Source: Chitinibacter tainanensis DSM 15459
GTDB taxonomy: Bacteria > Pseudomonadota > Gammaproteobacteria > Burkholderiales > Chitinibacteraceae
Length of the DNA stretch: 64,000 bases
Reading direction: 5' to 3'
Assembly (NCBI RefSeq): GCF_000429785.1
Contig: NZ_AUCN01000009.1
Span: forward strand, 558,001 to 622,000
Shown: one piece after another, positions 47,770-57,600 of the stretch
Layout of the letters: each line of letters begins with the position of its first letter
Position numbering within the stretch: the first letter of the stretch is position 1
Translations under genes and position numbers: made by a program
Notes under the pieces: model-generated
Databases searched by the model: none
What the model was told of the DNA's origin: nothing
Seen by the model: the letters and a program-made list of their open reading frames with translations, nothing else

Positions 47770-50172
47770 ATGACTGCTGTTTTGTCACCCAAAGGCGCGG
47801 CGCCCATTCGCCGGGTTGCGGTTCTGGGCGCGGGTGTGATGGGGGCGCAAATCGCGGCCCATCTGGCCAACGCCTCCATTCCCACCATTTTGTTTGATTT
47901 GCCGGCCCCGCAGGGCGATCCGAACGGGATCGTGCTCAAAGCGCTGGATAATCTGAAAAAACTCAAGCCGGCTCCCTTAATGTCGGCAGGGCGGGTAGAT
48001 GCGATTGAAGCCGCAAATTACGGCAGTGATCTGGCACGGCTGGCAGAGTGTGATCTGGTCATCGAAGCGATTGCCGAGCGGCTGGATTGGAAAGCCGATC
48101 TGTATGCCAAGATTGCACCGCATCTGGCGCCACATGCGATCTTGGCCACCAATACTTCGGGCCTGTCGATTGAAAGCCTGGCCGCCAGTGTGCCGGCTGA
48201 AGTGCGCCCACGCTTTTGCGGGATTCACTTCTTTAATCCACCCCGCTATATGTATCTGGTGGAACTCATTGCGACACAAGGCTCGCAGGCCGATACCCTG
48301 GATGCCCTTGAATCTTTCCTGACGATGCGCCTAGGTAAAGGCGTGGTGCGTGCCAAAGACACGCCGAACTTTATCGCCAACCGCATCGGTGTCTTTTCAA
48401 TGCTGGCCACCATTCATCATGCGCAAGCCTTCGGCATTCGCTTTGATGTGGTCGATGATCTGACTGGACCACGGCTAGGACGGCCCAAATCAGCCACTTT
48501 CCGGACCGCCGATGTGGTGGGTCTTGATACCTTTGCCCATGTGGTCAAAACCATGACCGACACTTTGGGCAATGATCCTTGGCATGGCCTGTTTAAAACG
48601 CCAGATTGGCTGCAAGGCCTGATCGCCAATGGCGGGCTGGGGCAAAAAACCAAGGCAGGTATTTACAAAAAGAATGGCAAAGAGCTGCTGATGCTCGACC
48701 CAAGCGCGGGTGAGTACATCCCTGCCGGGCAAAAAGCCAGCGATGCCGTGAAGGCACTGCTGAAAATCGAAGACCCGGCTGCGCGGCTTGCAGCGCTGCG
48801 CGCCTCCGAGCTACCTGAGGCCCAATTCTTGTGGGCCTGCTTGCGTGATGTGTGGCATTACATCGCCGTGCAATTGGCAGATATTGCCGACAATGCGCGC
48901 GATGTGGATTTTGCGATCCGCTGGGGTTTTGGCTGGCAGCAAGGCCCATTTGAAATGTGGCAAGCGGCTGGCTGGCAAGCTGTTGCGGCGGCCATTGCCG
49001 CTGACATTAGCGCGGGGAAAACGCTGTCGGCTACGCCGCTACCGGCTTGGGTCATGCAGCGCGAGGGTGTCCATGCTGCGGGTGGCTCCTACAGTGCGGC
49101 GGAGAATACTTTGCAGGCGCGCTCGAATCTGCCGGTGTATCAGCGCCAGCTTTACCCGCCACGTTTGCTGGGCGAGGCGGCGCCAGATTATGGCCAAACC
49201 CTGTATGAAAATGACAGCGTACGGATGTGGTTGCCACCCACCGCAACAGGTGGGCAAGATGTGCCAGTGCTCAGCTTTAAAACCAAAGCCCATTGTATTG
49301 GGGCGGGGGTATTGGCTGGAGTGCAAGAAGCGATCAAGCTTGCCGAGCAATACCACCCAGGTTTGGTGATCTGGCACCCTGAGGCGCCATTCTCGGTGGG
49401 CGCCGATTTGCTCAGTATGGGGCCGGCCTTTATGACCGGTGATTTTGCGGCTATTGAGCACATGGTGGCCGAGTTTCAGGCTACTTCGCAGGCCATCAAA
49501 TACGCCAAAGTGCCGGTGGTTGGCGCAGCGCAAGGGTATGCGTTTGGCGGTGGCTGCGAGTTCCTCATGCATTGCGCCCGTGTCGTGGCACATGTGGAAA
49601 CCTATATCGGGCTCGTTGAGGTTGGGGTCGGCCTGCTGCCAGCCGGTGGCGGGTGCAAAGAATTCGCCCAGCGTGCGGCCAAGCTGGCGCGCAATGGCAA
49701 TATCCTGGAAACGCTGAAAGATTTTTATCTGGCGATGGCAACCGCCAAAGTCGGCACCAGCGCCGAAGAAGGCCAGCAAATCGGCTATTTGCGCGAGTCC
49801 GATATTGTGGTGATGAATGCCAACGAGTTGCTGTATGTCGCTCAAGCGCAGGTGCGGGCTTTGGCGGCCTCGGGCTATCGCGCGCCACTGCCACCGAAAG
49901 CCTTCCCGGTGGCGGGCCGCTCAGGCGCGGCAACCATTCGCGGGCAGCTGGTCAATATGCTCGAGGGTGGTTTCATTTCCAAATACGATTTCCATATCGG
50001 CATGCAAATCGCCGAAGTGGTGACCGGTGGCGATGTTGAAGCCGGTACCTTGGTGAATGAAGACTGGATTCTTAAGCTGGAGCGTGAGCGCTTTATGGGG
50101 CTCTTGAAAAAGGGCAAAACCCAGGAACGCATCATGCACATGATCGAATTTAACAAACCACTGCGCAATTAA
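47770..50172 (+). CDS. 3-hydroxyacyl-CoA dehydrogenase / enoyl-CoA hydratase, FadN-type
   Basis: 800 residues. Domain order is dehydrogenase first: an NAD-binding Rossmann fold at the N-terminus (RRVAVLGAGVMGAQIAAHLAN, about 15-35), the HCDH catalytic region (HFFNPPRYMYLVELI; TPNFIANRIGVF), a second HCDH C-terminal domain, and a crotonase-type hydratase in the last third (about 510-690; VPVVGAAQGYAFGGGCEF with the oxyanion-hole glycines). This order is opposite to E. coli FadB and matches B. subtilis FadN and its betaproteobacterial relatives. It carries out the second and third reactions of beta-oxidation; the thiolase follows 144 nt downstream. Confidence 0.93.
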   Translation: MTAVLSPKGAAPIRRVAVLGAGVMGAQIAAHLANASIPTILFDLPAPQGDPNGIVLKALDNLKKLKPAPLMSAGRVDAIEAANYGSDLARLAECDLVIEAIAERLDWKADLYAKIAPHLAPHAILATNTSGLSIESLAASVPAEVRPRFCGIHFFNPPRYMYLVELIATQGSQADTLDALESFLTMRLGKGVVRAKDTPNFIANRIGVFSMLATIHHAQAFGIRFDVVDDLTGPRLGRPKSATFRTADVVGLDTFAHVVKTMTDTLGNDPWHGLFKTPDWLQGLIANGGLGQKTKAGIYKKNGKELLMLDPSAGEYIPAGQKASDAVKALLKIEDPAARLAALRASELPEAQFLWACLRDVWHYIAVQLADIADNARDVDFAIRWGFGWQQGPFEMWQAAGWQAVAAAIAADISAGKTLSATPLPAWVMQREGVHAAGGSYSAAENTLQARSNLPVYQRQLYPPRLLGEAAPDYGQTLYENDSVRMWLPPTATGGQDVPVLSFKTKAHCIGAGVLAGVQEAIKLAEQYHPGLVIWHPEAPFSVGADLLSMGPAFMTGDFAAIEHMVAEFQATSQAIKYAKVPVVGAAQGYAFGGGCEFLMHCARVVAHVETYIGLVEVGVGLLPAGGGCKEFAQRAAKLARNGNILETLKDFYLAMATAKVGTSAEEGQQIGYLRESDIVVMNANELLYVAQAQVRALAASGYRAPLPPKAFPVAGRSGAATIRGQLVNMLEGGFISKYDFHIGMQIAEVVTGGDVEAGTLVNEDWILKLERERFMGLLKKGKTQERIMHMIEFNKPLRN

Positions 50173-50316
50173 GGTGGGGCTGGCGGCCTACACGCGCGGC
50201 TTTTGCTGGGGTTGGGAAATATCCTGCAGCCCTAGCAAGCGAAAACGCGTTTGGTAGTGCCGCCACGTAGTCCCCAACCCAAGCTGGCTTAGACGTATTT
50301 ATTTGAGGAGCTCGTA

Positions 50317-51531
50317 ATGAGCAAACAAATTCAGGAAGCTTATGTGGTCGCCGCCGTGCGCAGCCCGGTGGGCAAAGCGCCACGCGGCATGCTTAAAAAT
50401 GTTCGGCCCGACGATTTGCTGGCCCATGTGATTCGCGCCGCGATGGCCAAAGTGCCGGCGCTAGATCCGGCGCGAGTGGAAGATGTGGTGGTCGGTTGCG
50501 CCATGCCCGAAGGTGAGCAGGGCATGAATGTGGCGCGGATTGGCGCCTTGCTGGCGGGCCTGCCCAATACCGTTGGCGGCATTACCATCAATCGCTTTTG
50601 CTCCAGCGGGATTAATGCGCTGGCGCTGGCGGCCGACAAAATCCGCCTCGGTGAAGCCGATGTCATGATCGCCGCGGGTACCGAATCGATGTCGATGGTG
50701 CCGATGGGCGGTAATAAGCTCTCACTCGGTAGCTCGATTTACGAGCGGGATGAAAATGTAGCTATCGCCTACGGCATGGGTCTGACCGCGGAAAAAGTGG
50801 CCACCCAGTGGGGGATTAGCCGTGAAGACCAAGATGCCTTTGCCCTGGCTTCACATACCCGTGCTTTAGCGGCCACCGCCAACGGGGCGTTTGCCGATGA
50901 AATCGCGCCGCTGGAAGTCACCTATCGGGTGCCCAATCTGGCCACCGGTGAAGTCGAAACCTTTACCAAGGTACTGAGCGCCGACGAAGGCCCTCGCGCG
51001 GATACTAGCCTCGAAGGGTTGGGCAAACTCAAACCAGTATTTGCCAGCCCGCAAAAAAATGGCTCGGTTACCGCTGGTAATAGCTCGCAAATGTCGGATG
51101 GGGCGGCTGCGCTGATTGTGGTGTCAGAGAAAATCCTGAAGGAATACAACCTGACCCCGCTGGCCCGCTACGTGACCTTTGCCGTCAAAGGTGTACCACC
51201 AGAAATCATGGGGATTGGCCCGAAAGAAGCCATTCCGGCCGCCTTGAAACTTGCTGGTCTGCAGCAAGATCAACTGGAATGGATTGAGCTGAATGAAGCA
51301 TTTGCTGCTCAGGCGCTGGCGGTGAGCCGCGATCTGGGGCTGGATATGAGCAAGGTGAATCCCAACGGCGGCGCGATCGCGCTCGGTCACCCGCTGGGCG
51401 CCACCGGCGCCATTCGTGCCGCCACCCTGATCCACGGCCTGCGCCGTCAGGGTAAAGCCGGCAGCTATGGCATGGTGACGATGTGTATCGGCACAGGCAT
51501 GGGGGCTGCGGGTATTTTGCAGGTGCTGTAA
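50317..51531 (+). CDS. fadA: Acetyl-CoA C-acyltransferase (3-ketoacyl-CoA thiolase)
   Basis: 404 residues. Nucleophile Cys95 (NRFCSSGINALA), His358 (GHPLGATGA) and Cys390 (TMCIGTGMG) form the thiolase active site; GGAIALG and NEAFAAQ are conserved. It cleaves 3-ketoacyl-CoA to acetyl-CoA and a shortened acyl-CoA, completing the spiral with the FadN-type enzyme upstream. GAGGAG lies 7 nt before the ATG. The symbol is used at family level. Confidence 0.93.
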   Translation: MSKQIQEAYVVAAVRSPVGKAPRGMLKNVRPDDLLAHVIRAAMAKVPALDPARVEDVVVGCAMPEGEQGMNVARIGALLAGLPNTVGGITINRFCSSGINALALAADKIRLGEADVMIAAGTESMSMVPMGGNKLSLGSSIYERDENVAIAYGMGLTAEKVATQWGISREDQDAFALASHTRALAATANGAFADEIAPLEVTYRVPNLATGEVETFTKVLSADEGPRADTSLEGLGKLKPVFASPQKNGSVTAGNSSQMSDGAAALIVVSEKILKEYNLTPLARYVTFAVKGVPPEIMGIGPKEAIPAALKLAGLQQDQLEWIELNEAFAAQALAVSRDLGLDMSKVNPNGGAIALGHPLGATGAIRAATLIHGLRRQGKAGSYGMVTMCIGTGMGAAGILQVL

Positions 51532-51548
51532 TCAGGTCTAATTTTTCT

Positions 51549-51566
51549 AGCCCGCCTTGGCGGGCT
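51549..51566. other. Hairpin copy AGCCCGCC...GGCGGGCT
   Basis: Stem of 7-8 bp just after the thiolase gene, nearly identical to the terminator at 51729 but without a downstream T-run. The 237-nt gap between the thiolase and the next gene also contains GC-rich short hairpins at about 51678-51712 (CCCCTCCTTGAGGGG, CTCGCTTCGCGAG) and no gene. Confidence 0.5.
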
Positions 51567-51728
51567 CAGGCTGCTGACCAAGTGGAAGGGCAATACTTTT
51601 CAAGTCTCGGCAAAGCCGAGCCTAAGGGCGAAGGCTTTGAATCTGCAGCCTTGATGTTCTATACCCACCCCTCCCGTCCCCTCCTTGAGGGGAGCCTCGC
51701 TTCGCGAGTGGGGTTTGTCATCAATCTG

Positions 51729-51751
51729 AGCCCGCCTTGGTGGGCTTTTTT
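51729..51751 (+). terminator. Rho-independent terminator after the thiolase gene
   Basis: Stem AGCCCGCC/GGTGGGCT (one G-T pair) with a small loop and five to six T. It ends 18 nt before the next start codon. Confidence 0.8.
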
Positions 51752-51768
51752 GTCGCTGGAGTAAAGCC

Positions 51769-52332
51769 ATGAAAAAACAAATTTTAACGGTCTTGCTGGC
51801 TTGCGCAATGCAGCCACTGTGGGCGGCTGAAGTGGCCGGGATTATCTTGCCCGATCAGGTGGAGCTGGCGGGCAAAAGTCTGCAGCTCAATGGCGCCGGG
51901 GTGCGTAAAAAACTGATGTTCGAGGTGTATGTGGCGGCGCTCTATACCCCGGCCAAACTCAACGACCCCGCGGCGGTGTTGGCCTTGCGCCAGCCGCGGC
52001 GCTTGCAGCTGAATATGCTGCGCGATGTGGATGGTAAAACCTTGGTCGAGGCGCTGAGCGAGGGGCTGAAAGACAATCTGAGCGCCGTGCAATACACCGC
52101 CCATGCGGCGCGGATTGCTGAGCTAGAAAAACTACTGCTCTCGGCCAAAGAAGCCAAAATCGGGGATGTGATTCAGCTTGATCTGCTGCCAGGCGAAGGC
52201 GTACGGGTGCAGTTTCGCGGCAAATTACTGGGGATGATTGCCGGGGATGAGTTTGCACGCGATTTACTCACGATCTGGTTGGGCAATAAACCCGTGCAAG
52301 AGAGCCTGAAGCAGAAATTGTTAGCGCGCTAA
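51769..52332 (+). CDS. Periplasmic chalcone-isomerase-like protein
   Basis: 187 residues. Signal peptide 1-19 (ending PLWA). The mature part (VELAGKSLQLNGAGVRKKLMFEVYVAALYT, LNMLRDVDGKTLVEAL) matches the bacterial chalcone isomerase-like fold family, in which catalytic chalcone isomerase activity is not expected; proposed roles involve fatty-acid or lipid binding. The location after the beta-oxidation genes is suggestive but its terminator-separated start argues for an independent unit. GGAG precedes the ATG. Confidence 0.82.
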   Translation: MKKQILTVLLACAMQPLWAAEVAGIILPDQVELAGKSLQLNGAGVRKKLMFEVYVAALYTPAKLNDPAAVLALRQPRRLQLNMLRDVDGKTLVEALSEGLKDNLSAVQYTAHAARIAELEKLLLSAKEAKIGDVIQLDLLPGEGVRVQFRGKLLGMIAGDEFARDLLTIWLGNKPVQESLKQKLLAR

Positions 52333-52576
52333 TCAGGGTTTTTACGTAGTTTAGCTACGTTGTGAATTTTCACTTATTTGTCATTATTACAAAATAGTGC
52401 TGAAAAAACAGTGGCTGAGTGGGGTTGTTTGTAGTTTTTGTTGGTTGTTGTTACAAATCTGTACGTAGTAAAGCTACAAAAATGCTTGCGCTAATTTCGT
52501 AGTTTTGATAAAGTTCACTCATCGAATGAGCAAGCGGTTCTTCGCGGTGAAGGGCCACTAGACAAGGAGAAGTATC
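52333..52576 (+). promoter_or_regulatory. AT-rich upstream region with three related CGTAG elements
   Basis: Markedly more AT-rich than flanking genes. Contains ACGTAG-TTTAG-CTACGT (52344-52360), CGTAGTAAAGCTAC (52464-52477) and a half-like CGTAGTTTTGATAAA (from 52498). The first is a perfect palindrome with 6-base arms, the second shares its outer bases, and the third overlaps a possible -10 (GATAAA). Arrangement suggests a repeated operator ahead of the microprotein gene. Confidence 0.5.
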
Positions 52577-52669
52577 ATGCGTTCGCTGATTAAATTTTCC
52601 AAAGCTGTCGAGTCTTTCCAGCAACTGCTGGTTAAATCTTACGGTTGGCAGCTGACCCTGCCTCGCTAA
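52577..52669 (+). CDS. Candidate 30-residue microprotein
   Basis: 30 codons from the ATG at 52577 to TAA. It is preceded by a textbook ribosome-binding site AAGGAGA (52564-52570) at 6-nt spacing. The peptide begins MRSLIKFSKAVESF and ends SYGWQLTLPR: basic (five Lys/Arg, one Glu), amphipathic, no signal peptide. A strong intrinsic terminator follows at 52774, giving a stand-alone transcript of roughly 300 nt with an AT-rich promoter region carrying repeated CGTAG motifs. I do not recognise a family. It could be a small regulatory or membrane-active peptide, or a coding region inside a regulatory RNA. Confidence 0.6.
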   Translation: MRSLIKFSKAVESFQQLLVKSYGWQLTLPR

Positions 52670-52773
52670 GAGCCCGACTCGCCGCTTTGGCCGAGTGTTT
52701 TGTAGTGTGTGTGTTGTAGCAGTAAGTAGTACCCGCGTGACTTAGGTTGCGCAATCGACTCCATCCTCCTGTG

Positions 52774-52810
52774 CCCGATTCCGTGCCCCCGCACGAATCG
52801 GGTTTTTTTT
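52774..52810 (+). terminator. Strong rho-independent terminator
   Basis: 12-bp stem: CCCGATT pairs with AATCGGG and CGTGC with GCACG, with one bulged C and a CCCC loop, followed by eight T. It ends the microprotein transcript 105 nt after its stop codon and insulates tamA. A weaker hairpin ACTCG...CGAGT sits at 52677-52696. Confidence 0.9.
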
Positions 52811-52885
52811 GCCCATTTTTTCCGTGTTGGCTGCCGCCGGGCGGGGATTTTGGTAGAGTTGCCCTTTTGCAAAGGAGTGGCTGAT

Positions 52886-54625
52886 TTGCGCTGGATCGTT
52901 CCCTGGACTGCCGTGTTACTGTGCGCCCCGGTGTGTGCGCAGGAAAGCTCATTGCACTACAAAATCCAGCTGGAAGCCCCCGGTGAAGTCAGTGATTTAC
53001 TGCAATATCTGAATTTATTTCAGTGGCAAAAGAAAAACCGCCTGACTCCCGAGCTGCTGGCGCGTGAAGTCAGTGGCTTGCCGGCTGCCGCGACCGAATT
53101 GCTAGCCACTGCCGGCTACTTTGCCCCGACCATCGAGAGCGAATTACGCCAAGAGCAAAATACCCCGGTAGTGTATCTGCGAGTAACGCCCGGCCCGCAA
53201 ACGCTGGTGAAGCATACCTCTGTTGATCTACAGGGTGAGATTAACCATGATCCGGAAAAGCTGGCCCGCGTGAACGAGCGCCTTGGCCGCCGTGGGCAAA
53301 ATCTGGAAAACCAGCCCTTCAGCCAAAGCAGCTGGGATGAATACAAAAAGCGCAGCCTGCAGATTTTGCAAAATCGCGATTTCCCCGCCGCCAGCCTGCT
53401 GAGCAGTGAAGCCAGCATCGACCCTGTCACCGCTGAGGCCAGCTATCAATTGGTGCTCGATAGTGGTCCGGCCTATGTTTTTGGCCCATACACCATCCAT
53501 GGCCTGTCGCGTTATCCTGAATTTTTGATCCACGATCGGGTGAAGATCCCGGCAGGTACCCCCTATAGCCGCAGCGAGCTGCTGGAGCTACAAACCGAGC
53601 TACAAAATCTGCCGCAATTTGCCACCGCCTTGGTCGATGTCGAGCTCAGCGGTGAAGAGCCCTATACCGCGCCGATTCGCATTGATGTGCAAGAAGTACC
53701 GCTGCATCGAGTGAATGGCAGTGTGGGTTACAGCACCAATACCTTGCTGAAATCGGAGCTGGCCTACCGCTATTTGAATTTATTCAATCGCGGCTGGGTA
53801 GCCGATAGCCGCATTCGGCTAGAGCAGCGCGAGCAAGCGTTTGAGCAATCGGTCACCTTGCCGCAAAGCCGCAGTGATTGGGAACATCGGGTGTGGCTGA
53901 GCTATCTGCATCAGGATTTACAGGGGCTGGATTCCCAACTGTATAAAACCGGCGTTTCCCGGCTGAAAAAGGGCGATGAAATCGAGCGCACTTTTGATCT
54001 GCAATATCAGATTGAAAATCGCCGCTTTAACGATGGCAGCGAAGAGCGCCCGCAAACCCTGACCCTCAATCACATCTGGACGCAACGCAAACTGGATAAC
54101 CGCCGCAACCCGCGCAATGGTTATCTGGCTCAGCTCGAGATTGGCGGTGCGTCGGCGTATTTACTCAGTGATGCGACCTTTTTACGGCTGTACGGCCGCG
54201 GGGCGTATTACCACCGGATAGGCCAGGATGGGCAAGTGATTTTGCAAGGCGCGCTGGGCGAGACTTTTACCAAATCGCCCGAAGGCATTACCTCGGATTG
54301 GCTATTTCGCGCCGGCGGCTCGGGCAGTGTCCGCGGCTATGACTATCAATCGCTGGGGGTGAAAAGTAATGGCTCGGTGATTGGCGGCCGGGTCCTGGCC
54401 ACGGCCTCGGTCGAATATCAGTACCCGATTGTCAAAAACTGGAAAGCCGCGCTGTTTGTCGATCATGGCGGGGCCGGCGAGGCCTGGCATAACCTTGAGA
54501 CGGTGACCGGGGTCGGCGTCGGTGGGCGCTGGAATAGCCCGGTTGGGCAAATTGGTTTTGATTTGGCGTATGGCGTTGACCTCCAGCAAATCCGCTTTCA
54601 CTTTGCCATGGGGTTGGTGTTTTGA
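52886..54625 (+). CDS. tamA: Translocation and assembly module subunit TamA
   Basis: 579 residues starting at a TTG (52886) that has AAAGGAG 8 nt upstream; this gives a short signal peptide (18 residues, ending VCA). An in-frame TTG at 52850 is inside sequence that looks non-coding. Three POTRA-type domains (to about 260; YVFGPYTIHGLSRYPE) precede an Omp85 barrel with the FRAGGSGSVRGYDYQSLG motif and a terminal FAMGLVF. With TamB it supports transport of lipids and assembly of some outer-membrane proteins. It overlaps tamB by 4 nt. Confidence 0.94.
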   Translation: MRWIVPWTAVLLCAPVCAQESSLHYKIQLEAPGEVSDLLQYLNLFQWQKKNRLTPELLAREVSGLPAAATELLATAGYFAPTIESELRQEQNTPVVYLRVTPGPQTLVKHTSVDLQGEINHDPEKLARVNERLGRRGQNLENQPFSQSSWDEYKKRSLQILQNRDFPAASLLSSEASIDPVTAEASYQLVLDSGPAYVFGPYTIHGLSRYPEFLIHDRVKIPAGTPYSRSELLELQTELQNLPQFATALVDVELSGEEPYTAPIRIDVQEVPLHRVNGSVGYSTNTLLKSELAYRYLNLFNRGWVADSRIRLEQREQAFEQSVTLPQSRSDWEHRVWLSYLHQDLQGLDSQLYKTGVSRLKKGDEIERTFDLQYQIENRRFNDGSEERPQTLTLNHIWTQRKLDNRRNPRNGYLAQLEIGGASAYLLSDATFLRLYGRGAYYHRIGQDGQVILQGALGETFTKSPEGITSDWLFRAGGSGSVRGYDYQSLGVKSNGSVIGGRVLATASVEYQYPIVKNWKAALFVDHGGAGEAWHNLETVTGVGVGGRWNSPVGQIGFDLAYGVDLQQIRFHFAMGLVF

Positions 54626-57600
54626 GCACGCCTGAGCCGCAGTTAAATCATCCTGAGCCATCAGGGGCCGATGCAGCAACACCGCCGCAGCCTGCGCCTA
54701 AGCCTCGCTATGGCTTAGTGCGCCGCGTATTGCGGGCGCTAGTGTGGAGCACGCTGCTGTCCTTCGGGCTCTTAAGCTTGCTGGCAGTGCTGGCCTTAAG
54801 CTGGGTGGATTCGGCGCGTGGCCGTTACTGGCTAGTGGATCTGATCAACCACAGCGATGTGGCGCAGGTGCAGAGTATCGAAGGCTCATTCTGGTCAGAA
54901 ATCACCATCAAACAGCTCAAAGTGAAGACGGCCGATTTAAAACTGGAGCTGGATTACGGGGTATTGGCCTGGGAGCCATATCTATTGCTCGTGCGCGACC
55001 TAAGCCTACCCAGGGTATCGCTCGGGCAGCTCACGATTCAGACCGCCCCCAAACCGCCGCAAGCACCACCGTCGCCACCGCCCACTGATTTAACCCTGCC
55101 ATTGGGTATTCATCTGGATCAGCTGCGGATTGTCAAACTGGATGTCGATGGCGTGGTACTGCGCGATCTGGCTGCCAGTGTGTCCAGTAATGGCCGCTTT
55201 CACCGGCTGACCTTGAGCCAGTTGCAATTGCCGCAAGGCCAAGTGAACGCGAAGCTGAATATCGAAGGCAAAGCGCCGTTTTATAGCGGCGGTAGTGTGC
55301 AATTTGCCGGGGTGGTGGAAGAGCAGGCATTTAGCGCCCAAGGCCAGCTGAGCGGGCCGCTGCGCGATTTGCAACTTAAGTTGCAGCTCAAACACGCCAA
55401 AGTCAGTGCACAGGGCAATGTGCAAATCGATGCCTTTGCGCCCTATGCCTATCAAATGGTGCGCCATGGTGATGTGCAGCTGGCGGGGTTTAATCCGGCT
55501 GCCTGGGTGCCGGCAGCACCACAGGCTGATTTACTGTTACAAGCGTATTTTAAGCCTACGCCCACTGGCGTTGAGGCGAAAATTGAAGTGCATAATCGCC
55601 AACCCGGCGCGCTGGATCAGCAGCGCTTGCCGCTCGAGCGTCTGCTGGCCCAACTGCAGGTGCAAGGCGAGCGCTTGCGGGTGCAAGAGTTGGCGCTGAA
55701 TGTGCCGGGCAAAGGCCAGCTCCTGGCGCAGGGTGAAGTTGAGCAGGGCAAAATGGCGCTCAAGCTGCAGGTGAAACAGCTGGATGCCCAGGCACTGTGG
55801 AGCACCCAACCCAAAACTGCGCTACAAGGGCAGCTCAAATTGCTGGGGCCATGGCTCAGCCCCGGTGTGCAGGGGCAGATTGAAGACAGTAGCCGCCAAG
55901 TGGCGCTGCAGCTTGATTTAGGCTGGATCAAGCCCGAAACCCAGCGGCGGCTGGCGATCCGGCAGGCTGAAGTGCGCCACGGCACCAGCCAGCTGGCGGC
56001 CAAAGGCGAATTCAACCTCAATGCCCCGAATGATTTTCAACTGGAGCTCGCAGCCCGCAGCTGGAATCCCGCCGAATGGCTGCAAGGTATACCCGCGGGG
56101 CGTATTGGCCTGCAGGCTAAATTAAAAGGCGCTTTGCAGCCTAAACCCCAGCTGGATTTGCAATATCAATTAGCCGAGAGTGTGTTTAATGGCCAGGCTT
56201 TGGCGGGCAACGGCGTGCTTAAACTCACGCCCGAGCGCCTCACGCAAAGTGATTTCTGGCTCAGCCTCGGCAGTAATCGCCTTAGCGCCCAAGGCGCATT
56301 GGGCGCGGCGGGAGATGAACTTGATTGGCGGCTGGAGCTACCCAATCTGGCGCAAGTTGGCTTTGGCCTCGCCGGCAAAGCCAGCGGGCAAGGCCAGCTG
56401 CGCGGGCGCTTTGCCCAGCCGCAGTTAGAGGCTAATTTGCAGGCGCAAGGCGTGCAAGTAGCAGGGCTGCAGCTAGAGCAAGCGCGGCTGCAACTGAGTA
56501 CCAGTGTGCAAAACAATACTCCCGTAAATGGGCAGCTGAATCTAAGCGGTTTGCAGATGGGCGAAACGCGCATTCAGCAGGCGGCGCTGACGCTGCAAGG
56601 TATGCTGCAGCAGCATCAGCTCAATCTCAGTGCCAGCGGCCAACAAGGCGCGCAAGCCATCAATCTGCAGCTGGCCGCTCATGGCGGGCTGCAAAATCAG
56701 CAATGGCAGGGCGTTCTCGATCGCCTTAGTGGGCAATTCGGCTTACCTTTTAAGCTAGGCAATAGCCCGAGTTTGCAGCTAAGCGCGCAGCGGGTGAATC
56801 TGGGGGCCGCGAATCTGCAAGTGGGGCAAAGTCTGCTTAGCCTGCAGCAAACCCAATGGCAAAACGGCGCATTGGAGAGCAGTGGGCAGCTGCAAAAAGG
56901 GGTGTTGGCCGAATGGTTGCAGCTGGCCAGGCTCAATAACCCGCGCACGGATCTCATTTTGGCTGGCCAATGGCAGCTGCACTACAGCGGGGTCATAAAT
57001 GGGCAATTCAATCTGGCCCGGCAAGCCGGTGATTTGGCCTGGCTGGAAGAAAATGGCCAGCGCCTGCCGCTGACGCTGCAAAATCTGCAACTGAATGGCA
57101 ATCTGCAGATGAATCGCCTGAATGGCCAGCTGCAAATCCAGACCCAGCGCTTTGGCAGCATCAGCGCCAGCACGCAGGCCCAGCTGGATCTGGAAGCCGG
57201 CCGCCTAGCCCAGCACGCGCCTTTGGATGTGCGCTTGAATGGCCAGCTACCTGATCTGAGTGTGTTTAACCCCTTCCTTGCTGGGGCCAAGCTGCAGGGT
57301 AAGGCGCGGCTGGATGTGCATCGTAGAGGTACGCTGACTCTGCCGGTGCTCGACGGAGTAGCGCGGGCAGATGGCCTGGCTTTTGACGACCCGGCCAGCG
57401 GCGCCAAACTCAGTGATGGGGTGATTGAATTAGGCCTCGTGGGCCAGCAGGTAAAAGTGAACGCCTTTAATTTTAAGGGCGGCAAAGGCAGCCTCACCGG
57501 TAGCGGCGCAGTGGATTTTCGGGGTGGTAAAGCCAATGGCGGGCTTAAGCTGACTGCGAGTCGCTTTACGGCCATGAGCCGAAGTGATTTGTTCTTGGTT

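Noticed and set aside
49039-49845. 268-codon minus-strand frame inside the FadN-type gene
   Set aside because: Shadow of a clearly coding gene with crotonase motifs; no family likeness or start signal.
51483-51764. 93-codon frame after the thiolase
   Set aside because: Starts inside the thiolase gene in another frame and spans two hairpins including the terminator.
52577-52669. Microprotein as a PqqA-like precursor peptide
   Set aside because: It lacks the Glu-x3-Tyr pair of PqqA, and no pqqB-E genes follow.
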